From NCBI RefSeq assembly GCF_003480915.1, contig NZ_QUKD01000019.1:1-15501 (forward strand): a stretch of DNA of 15,501 nt. Reading direction: 5' to 3'. The DNA comes from Parabacteroides sp. TM07-1AC (GTDB taxonomy: Bacteria; Bacteroidota; Bacteroidia; Bacteroidales; Tannerellaceae). Made by a program: the position numbers and the translations under genes. This document shows positions 1 to 4,535 of the stretch, one piece after another. The first letter of the stretch is position 1; each line of letters begins with the position of its first letter. The notes below the pieces were generated by a model, which was given only the letters and a program-made list of their open reading frames with translations, was not told the origin of the DNA and searched no databases.

Positions 1-57
1 AAAATCTTAAAATACCATTTTTCGCGAACCATCACACCGATGGATTCAGGTTCTTAT

Positions 58-453
58 TTAAAGTTTATCAAGGAAATAATGATTTTTACGCTGGAATCTC
101 CGGAACGGATTTAATTTATTTACAACATCCAATAACATTCTTAATACCCTTTCAGGTACTCTTTTTAATATAATCACAAAATAAATACCCGAAAGGGTAT
201 CGAATAATTGAATATAAGTCAATATATCTTCCCCACTTAAAGGGTATTCATTTTCCCGCAAAGAATCGATCTCTAAAACCAATCATCTTACAGCAACAAT
301 TTCCATCAAGGTGGATTTACGACAACGACGTACGCCGGGGATAATGATAATCTTCTTACGGTCGATTGGCTATTTCACATCCCGTTCTATCACATCAAAC
401 GGGATTTCACTTTACTTAATAGCAATCAGCGATTTAATAACCTCTTTCCTCAT
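58..453 (-). pseudogene. Decayed N-terminal part of an AAA_14/DUF4143-type ATPase
   Basis: Reading from an ATG at 453 on the minus strand, a single frame runs to a stop at 58-60 but is broken by three internal stops: TAA at 412-414, TAG at 370-372 and TGA at 283-285. Between the breaks it reads like the start of a Bacteroidales ATPase: MRKEVIKSLIAIK, then SEIPFDVIERDVK, then IPGVRRCRKSTLM. The last block is a P-loop in which the invariant Gly before Lys-Ser/Thr is replaced by Arg (family pattern GVRRCGKS). Intact members run to several hundred residues with a C-terminal DUF4143 domain, and nothing of that is visible here. The part after the TGA (282-58, 74 codons) no longer aligns with the family from memory. 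The family assignment rests on recognising the N-terminus and is fairly secure; that the gene is dead is clear. Confidence 0.72.
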
Positions 454-591
454 AAATCTTCCTTTATTTTAGGATAAAAAACTTTGTTTCCTAAATTACA
501 GGAAGTTAGTATTATTTAACTCTTTCGGAGATTAGCAGACACATTCTCCGCATACTATGCAGCTAATATAGACATTAATCTCCGCAAACAA
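454..591. repeat. Intergenic region with a 9-bp inverted repeat (526-534 / 576-584)
   Basis: CGGAGATTA at 526-534 and TAATCTCCG at 576-584 are exact reverse complements separated by 41 bases. Inside the spacer, ATTAGC (531-536) can instead pair with GCTAAT (562-567), and GCATACTATGC (550-560) is a small palindrome, so several exclusive foldings are possible. The structure lies immediately downstream of the Fic remnant on its strand, so it could be the old terminator of that gene. There is no clean U-tract, and a recombination remnant is equally possible. Confidence 0.4.
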
Positions 592-972
592 TCACATTAC
601 AAGTTCATAATTAATGCTTCTTCCACCTTCATCTGTTTTTACGTAACACACCTTTTGTCATCAAATTCTGTATATCACGAAAGCCGTATCAGCAGAACAT
701 TTTGTAATCTTACCCCATTTAGAAGAGGTTAATTTTCCATCAAAACCATCCCAAAGCAAATTCACCATTCTTATTTGCCGTTCATTCATGGAGATTAACC
801 GATACTTATCCCAGAAATCAGCTTTCTGTAAAACCGTACTGATTGATTTTACAGTATTGACCAATGCCGTTTCCAAACAATCAAGAAACCACTCAAGCCA
901 CCCTGTTATAGCCAAGCCTCCTTTTTGTGTTCTCTCCAATATCTCAATCTTCGTTTTCAATCTTCTTGCCAT
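592..972 (-). pseudogene. C-terminal remnant of a Fic-family protein
   Basis: The frame starting at 972 encodes about 97 residues typical of the region after the Fic catalytic core: a helix with ILERTQKGGLAITGWLEWF, then a winged-helix tail with LLWDGFDGKLTSSKW and CSADTA. The frame then breaks. Deleting a base between 682 and 681 is the simplest explanation, because the next frame continues RDIQNLMTKGVLRK. A second break lies in the run of five T (636-640): removing one restores TDEGGRSINYELVM and a TGA at 592-594. The catalytic HPFxxGNGR part and the whole N-terminus are missing upstream; an in-frame TAA sits just ahead of the ATG. Fic proteins transfer AMP to target proteins; this fragment cannot. 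It is a 5'-truncated, twice-frameshifted relic. The frameshifts could in principle be sequencing errors, but the missing 5' part could not. Confidence 0.75.
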
Positions 973-1275
973 CTTAAGAACGGATTAATTCTCTGCTTCC
1001 ATTTTTTACAGTTAGATTCATTTTAACTATCTCATACTCATCATTTCATTATAGGTAAAGTTGTTACATATCCCCTTTTTGCTAATCAAATTCGAACTAA
1101 ATTTCTTATCATTTATTTGCAAATGTCTAAAAATTTTACGAATATTGCATACGATAATTGTGAATCAGAAGATTGAATACTTTTAATTCTCAAAACATTA
1201 ACAATAAATACTACTTATTCAATATTAATATTTTAATTTCACTAGTAGGTCATTAAAGATAAATTCATATAGATT
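973..1275. other. AT-rich non-coding region upstream of the ParA-SIR2 pair
   Basis: About 300 bases without a credible gene on either strand. The stretch is strongly AT-rich and contains a 12-bp perfect palindrome, AATATTAATATT (1221-1232), 44 bases before the ATG of the ParA-like gene. It must contain the promoter of the two plus-strand genes, but I could not place a convincing Bacteroides -33/-7 pair (TTTG / TAnnTTTG). No iteron array or parS-like repeat is evident. Confidence 0.5.
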
Positions 1276-2301
1276 ATGGTTTCAATTGCTATTTTCAACA
1301 ACAAAGGTGGTGTCGGAAAAACCACACTTATTTGTAATCTTGCATCATATTTGAAAATGAAAGAGAATAAGAAAGTGTTAGTTATAGATGCAGATCCTCA
1401 GTGTAATGCTTCTATTTATGTAACAGATGAGAATGATTTAGAAAAAGTATACTCCAATACAAAAACAAAAACCATATATGATATTATAAGACCTTTACAG
1501 CGTGGTAGTGATTATATTGAAAGTAGTAATATACCTATTATTCATAACGAGTGGTTTGGGTTTGATATTATTCTCGGAGATACTCGATTGTCTTTAGCTG
1601 AAGATTTTTTAAGTTCAGACTGGATAGATGGACAAGGAGGGAATCCTAGAGGTCTAAAAACTACATTTCTCTTCAAGGATTTATTACAGAAGCTGGAAAG
1701 TATGTATGACTATATTTTCTTCGATGTAGGTCCCTCATTAGGGGCAATCAATCGTAGTGTTTTACTTTCTTGTGATTATTTTATTATACCTATGTCTTCT
1801 GATATATTTAGCTTAAAAGCTATTGATAACATATCAGAATCACTCAATAAATGGAAACAATTTGTAGATGATGGATTGAATAAGTATCAGAATTCTTTTG
1901 ATAATGAACCATATACTATTGGAGGCAAAAATGTAAATGTTAAAATAAGTTTTCTAGGCTATATATATCAGCAATATGTAACAAAGACTACTAAAGAAGG
2001 AGTTAAGCGACCAGTAAAAGCATATGATAATATCATCAAGAAAATGAATAAAACGCTATCATCTAAATTAGAAAAATTTTACACACCATCTCTTTCCGAA
2101 GATGATTTACTTATAGGAGAAATACCTACACTTAATAGCTTAATTCCATTATCTCAAATTGCCCATAAGCCAATTTTTAATCTTACAGGAACTGATGGAG
2201 TGGTTGGTGCACATTTTTCAAAAGTGAAAGAATATGAAAGAGTTGTGAAATCTATTTCCGATAAAATTAAAAGAAATCTGAATGCTTATGAAATGGCCTA
2301 A
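1276..2301 (+). CDS. ParA/MinD-family ATPase paired with SIR2
   Basis: A 341-residue member of the ParA/Soj/MinD class of deviant Walker A ATPases. The P-loop KGGVGKTT is at residues 10-17, with the signature lysine at 10. Walker A' reads VLVIDADPQCNAS (35-46) and the Walker B strand YIFFDVGPSLG (146-156). These features predict ATP-dependent dimerisation. The C-terminal half carries a longer, lysine-rich segment (about residues 190-265) than minimal ParA proteins, possibly for DNA or partner binding. No ParB or centromere-like repeat follows. Instead the 3' end overlaps the start of a SIR2 gene by about 14-20 bases, so the two are almost certainly co-translated. That argues against ordinary plasmid partition and for a regulatory or sensor ATPase of a two-gene conflict system. 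It has a low-GC, A/T-ending codon style unlike the pilus cluster, which suggests horizontal acquisition. The ATPase family is certain; the role is inference. Confidence 0.93.
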   Translation: MVSIAIFNNKGGVGKTTLICNLASYLKMKENKKVLVIDADPQCNASIYVTDENDLEKVYSNTKTKTIYDIIRPLQRGSDYIESSNIPIIHNEWFGFDIILGDTRLSLAEDFLSSDWIDGQGGNPRGLKTTFLFKDLLQKLESMYDYIFFDVGPSLGAINRSVLLSCDYFIIPMSSDIFSLKAIDNISESLNKWKQFVDDGLNKYQNSFDNEPYTIGGKNVNVKISFLGYIYQQYVTKTTKEGVKRPVKAYDNIIKKMNKTLSSKLEKFYTPSLSEDDLLIGEIPTLNSLIPLSQIAHKPIFNLTGTDGVVGAHFSKVKEYERVVKSISDKIKRNLNAYEMA

Positions 2302-3157
2302 TCAATTAGTAAATTGTATAGCACGTAATAAAAGTGTCTTATTTCTGGGAGCAGGATTGTCTATGAATTCCACAGATAATTTTGGAACTCATCCTAAAGA
2401 TTGGAAAGGCTTTCTCATAAGTGGGTCGAACACACTAGATAACCTTCGTGATAAGAAATTGATAAAAAAGGAGATAGAAAATGGAGATTATCTGCTTGCT
2501 TGTGAATTGTTAAAAAAATCATTAGGAGACAATGATTTTATAGAATTACTTAAAAATGAATTTGAACGTCCACATTTTCGTGAAGCTGAAATACATAAGG
2601 ACATTTTTAAGCTAAATCAAAGAATAATTATAACACCAAACTTTGACAAAATTTATGATTCTTATGCTGCACATGAATCAAACGGAACAGTACATATAAA
2701 AAAATATGATGAAGAAGCTGATATTGCAGATGGTTTGAGAAGACATGATATGTTAGTTATAAAAATGCATGGTACCATAGACGCTCCTCAAAAAGTTATT
2801 TTTACACAAAAAGATTATGCTATTGCAAGAACTAACAATGCTAAATTTTATAAAATAATGGAAGCTTTACTAATGACGCATACATTCATTTTTATTGGTG
2901 CTGGCATTAATGATCCTGATGTTCGTTTGCTTCTTGAAAACTATTCAACTATGTTTCATACTACTATACCTCATTTTTTTATTACCACTAAAGAAAATAT
3001 TAAAAATAAAGAGGATGTTTACTCCGAAATTTTCAATTTAAAGTTTTTAACTTACGACAACAGGGATTATCATAAGGAATTATCTGATTCTATTCATGCA
3101 TTGGTAAATTTAGTGGAAGAAGAAAAAACAAAAATAGCTGCAAGCCAAAATTGGTAA
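2282..3157 (+). CDS. SIR2-domain protein (SIR2_2-like, probable NAD+-consuming effector)
   Basis: A 291-residue protein that is essentially one SIR2-like Rossmann domain. Visible motifs in order are: the glycine-rich NAD-binding loop FLGAGLS (21-27); TPNFD (118-122), corresponding to the T(T/Q)N(Y/F)D motif with Asn120 as predicted catalytic residue; KMHGTID (161-167) with His163 as predicted catalytic histidine; and FIGAGINDPD (204-213). The catalytic pair Asn/His and the IGxGxxDP block match bacterial SIR2 domains of anti-phage systems (Thoeris ThsA, DSR, SIR2-HerA, SPARSA), in which SIR2 destroys NAD+. There is no signal peptide, membrane segment or extra C-terminal domain. The start overlaps the ParA-like gene; ATG at 2288 is an equally good start. 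The natural reading is an effector controlled by its ATPase partner. NADase activity is inferred from family knowledge, and deacylase activity cannot be excluded. Confidence 0.9.
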   Translation: MLMKWPNQLVNCIARNKSVLFLGAGLSMNSTDNFGTHPKDWKGFLISGSNTLDNLRDKKLIKKEIENGDYLLACELLKKSLGDNDFIELLKNEFERPHFREAEIHKDIFKLNQRIIITPNFDKIYDSYAAHESNGTVHIKKYDEEADIADGLRRHDMLVIKMHGTIDAPQKVIFTQKDYAIARTNNAKFYKIMEALLMTHTFIFIGAGINDPDVRLLLENYSTMFHTTIPHFFITTKENIKNKEDVYSEIFNLKFLTYDNRDYHKELSDSIHALVNLVEEEKTKIAASQNW

Positions 3158-3623
3158 CCTTTAAGTATCATCATAGTTCTACTTCATCCATCCTAATCTT
3201 CGTCTAAGAAGTTTAATTGATATTTTCCCTTTTTACCTGCGTAAGCACAAACTCTCATTCACAGCCTTGATTGACTTTGACAGAGATATTAACACCGTGG
3301 ATACCCCCCAATACGGAATAAAGGCTCATTTTCTCCATCCGAAAACCGTCACTCTCACAAGTTCAGGCAACTGTTTTTCGAACTACAGCCTAACCTAAAG
3401 AAACATTCCGTCTACCAACCAGGCATAAAAAACCAGTTGGCAGACGGGACAATTCTTTTATACAGTCATGCAAAGCTGTTGCTTTTTATTTATAAGCCGA
3501 TTAAAAGTTTTCATTTACATAATACTACAAAACTCTAATTACTATCATCTACCTTACCAACACTAGTGCCGCTTCATTGACAATATCTTTCTAGCCGATA
3601 TACCAGATGAATCCATCTCTCAT
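3158..3623. other. Gene-free stretch between the ParA-SIR2 pair and the minus-strand block
   Basis: About 470 bases with no gene I can support. The only frames are short: 27 codons at 3255-3338 minus, and an open stretch around 3235-3398 plus, neither resembling a known family. The region separates convergent transcription units and holds a strong inverted repeat at 3408-3447. A further weak hairpin, AAAGC-tgtt-GCTTT (3472-3485), is followed by a T-rich run. It may be a junction where the plus-strand cassette was inserted; no flanking direct repeat was recognised. Confidence 0.5.
3408..3447. terminator. Long inverted repeat, candidate bidirectional terminator
   Basis: CCGTCTACCAAC at 3408-3419 is nearly the reverse complement of GTTGGCAGACGG at 3436-3447: 11 of 12 positions match directly. 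The one mismatch, plus two more flanking pairs, become G-U wobbles in the minus-strand transcript, where the stem reaches about 14 pairs. The loop contains an A6 run (a U6 run in the minus transcript). On the plus strand the stem is followed by AATTCTTTTAT. It sits between convergent units, 250 bases past the SIR2 stop and 180 bases past the stop of the 162-residue minus gene, as a shared terminator would. The U-tracts are modest. Confidence 0.5.
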
Positions 3624-4112
3624 TTAATATCCCCCGCAATACTCCACCACCCTCATCTTCCCCGCCAACACCAGCACCTCTTCACTAGTAATCCCCCCTT
3701 TACTGATATGCCCAGCCAGCGTACCTATCTTACCACAAACCTGAAAACAAATCAGGACAGACATCGCAATATGGTTTATAGAAGTTTGCGCACTCCGTTC
3801 AACAACTTCAGTCAAATGCAGCATACGGATAAACAAAACAGGAAACCTGAGTGGACAACGCAGACAGGCCATTACCGTTCTTTGTTGCATAAAGTCTACG
3901 TATGACTGCCGATCATGGACGATGACTTCTTCGATGAACTTCTGGTGTTTTTTAGGCAAGGTTGACCATACGGTAAATGCAATTTTGTAAATCTTTTCAC
4001 GTAAATGGTTACGACCTTCCTTCGACATTTTATCAAGGCTACGGTTAAACTCGTTCACTTCCGGCACTTTTCCATTAAGGAATAATGCCTCTAATTTGTT
4101 TTGTTTCTTCAT
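3624..4112 (-). CDS. Unrecognised 162-residue protein
   Basis: The frame starts MKKQNKLEALFLNGKVPE and has codon usage in keeping with the neighbouring HU and pilus genes, so it is likely real. I do not recognise a family. The first 80 residues are mostly charged and helical (for example EGRNHLREKIYKIAFTVW and LPKKHQKFIEEVIVHDRQ). From about residue 85 the sequence turns hydrophobic and cysteine-bearing (MACLRCPLRFPVLFIRM, then IAMSVLICFQVCGKIG) and ends GITSEEVLVLAGKMRVVEY. No signal peptide is seen. It lies 107 bases downstream of the HU gene on the same strand, beyond a hairpin that probably ends the upstream transcript, so it may have its own promoter or depend on read-through. The change of character near residue 80 could mean a frameshift or fusion. 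The function is unknown. Confidence 0.6.
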   Translation of the reverse strand: MKKQNKLEALFLNGKVPEVNEFNRSLDKMSKEGRNHLREKIYKIAFTVWSTLPKKHQKFIEEVIVHDRQSYVDFMQQRTVMACLRCPLRFPVLFIRMLHLTEVVERSAQTSINHIAMSVLICFQVCGKIGTLAGHISKGGITSEEVLVLAGKMRVVEYCGGY

Positions 4113-4149
4113 GATATATCCAATAGGCGTTAATAAATAATTGAGGGAA

Positions 4150-4210
4150 ATCTAAAATAAAAGCAGGGAGACACAAAGTCTTTTTTATATGGTTAACACT
4201 TGTACCTCCC
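4150..4210 (-). terminator. Rho-independent terminator after the HU gene
   Basis: In the minus-strand transcript, starting 9 bases past the HU stop, GGGAGGUACAAG (4210-4199) pairs with CUUUGUGUCUCCC (4178-4166). This gives about 12 pairs including three G-U wobbles, with GGGAG/CUCCC at the base. The stem is followed directly by UGCUUUUAUUUUAG (4165-4152). Stem plus U-tract in the right place supports an intrinsic terminator for the transcript ending with the HU gene. Confidence 0.68.
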
Positions 4211-4219
4211 TTTTGCTCT

Positions 4220-4498
4220 CTATTTGGATAGGTTCAAATCTCTAAGCAAAAACTTACCAGGTTTAAACTTCACACTCCTACGGGCCGGTATCTTACAGGA
4301 AATGCCGGTACGAGGGTTGCGACCTGTACGTTCAGCCTGTTCCCAGGCTTTGAAAGTACCGAAACCCTGAAGTACTATTTCATCCTCTTTTACCCTCTCT
4401 GTCAGTATTGCCTGAAAAGTATTGATAAACTTACGGGACTGTTTCTGCGAAATACCCATTTTCTCTGCTAATTCGTTTACTAAATCTGCTTTGTTCAT
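4220..4498 (-). CDS. HU/IHF-family DNA-binding protein
   Basis: A 92-residue histone-like protein of normal HU length. The N-terminal helices (MNKADLVNELAEKMGISQKQ) form the dimerisation part. The β-sheet motif GFGTFKAWEQAERTGRNPRT lies at residues 45-64 and the DNA-intercalating arm tip is GRNPRTG with Pro62. The C-terminal part is more basic and less canonical than housekeeping HU (CKIPARRSVKFKPGKFLLRD). HU proteins bind and bend DNA as dimers and affect nucleoid shape, recombination and transcription. The gene begins 37 bases after the stop of the 998-residue pilus gene on the same strand and is followed by a terminator-like hairpin, so it is probably the last gene of the pilus transcript. 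It may act on a local promoter or recombination switch, but that is inference; it could also be an independent HU paralogue. Confidence 0.93.
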   Translation of the reverse strand: MNKADLVNELAEKMGISQKQSRKFINTFQAILTERVKEDEIVLQGFGTFKAWEQAERTGRNPRTGISCKIPARRSVKFKPGKFLLRDLNLSK

Positions 4499-4535
4499 AA
4501 TATGTTTTCTTTACGTGTTTAACTATATTCTTTCA

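Noticed and set aside
1112..1119. TTTATTTG as a -7 box of the ParA-SIR2 promoter
   Set aside because: It has one mismatch to TAnnTTTG and the only upstream TTTG is about 30 bases away, too far for the usual spacing.
1276..2301. Plasmid partition (parA of an integrated plasmid)
   Set aside because: No parB, no replication gene and no iterons are present; the partner gene is a SIR2 protein in overlap.
3255..3338. 27-codon minus-strand frame
   Set aside because: Too short, no homologue recognised, and no neighbouring gene to give it context.
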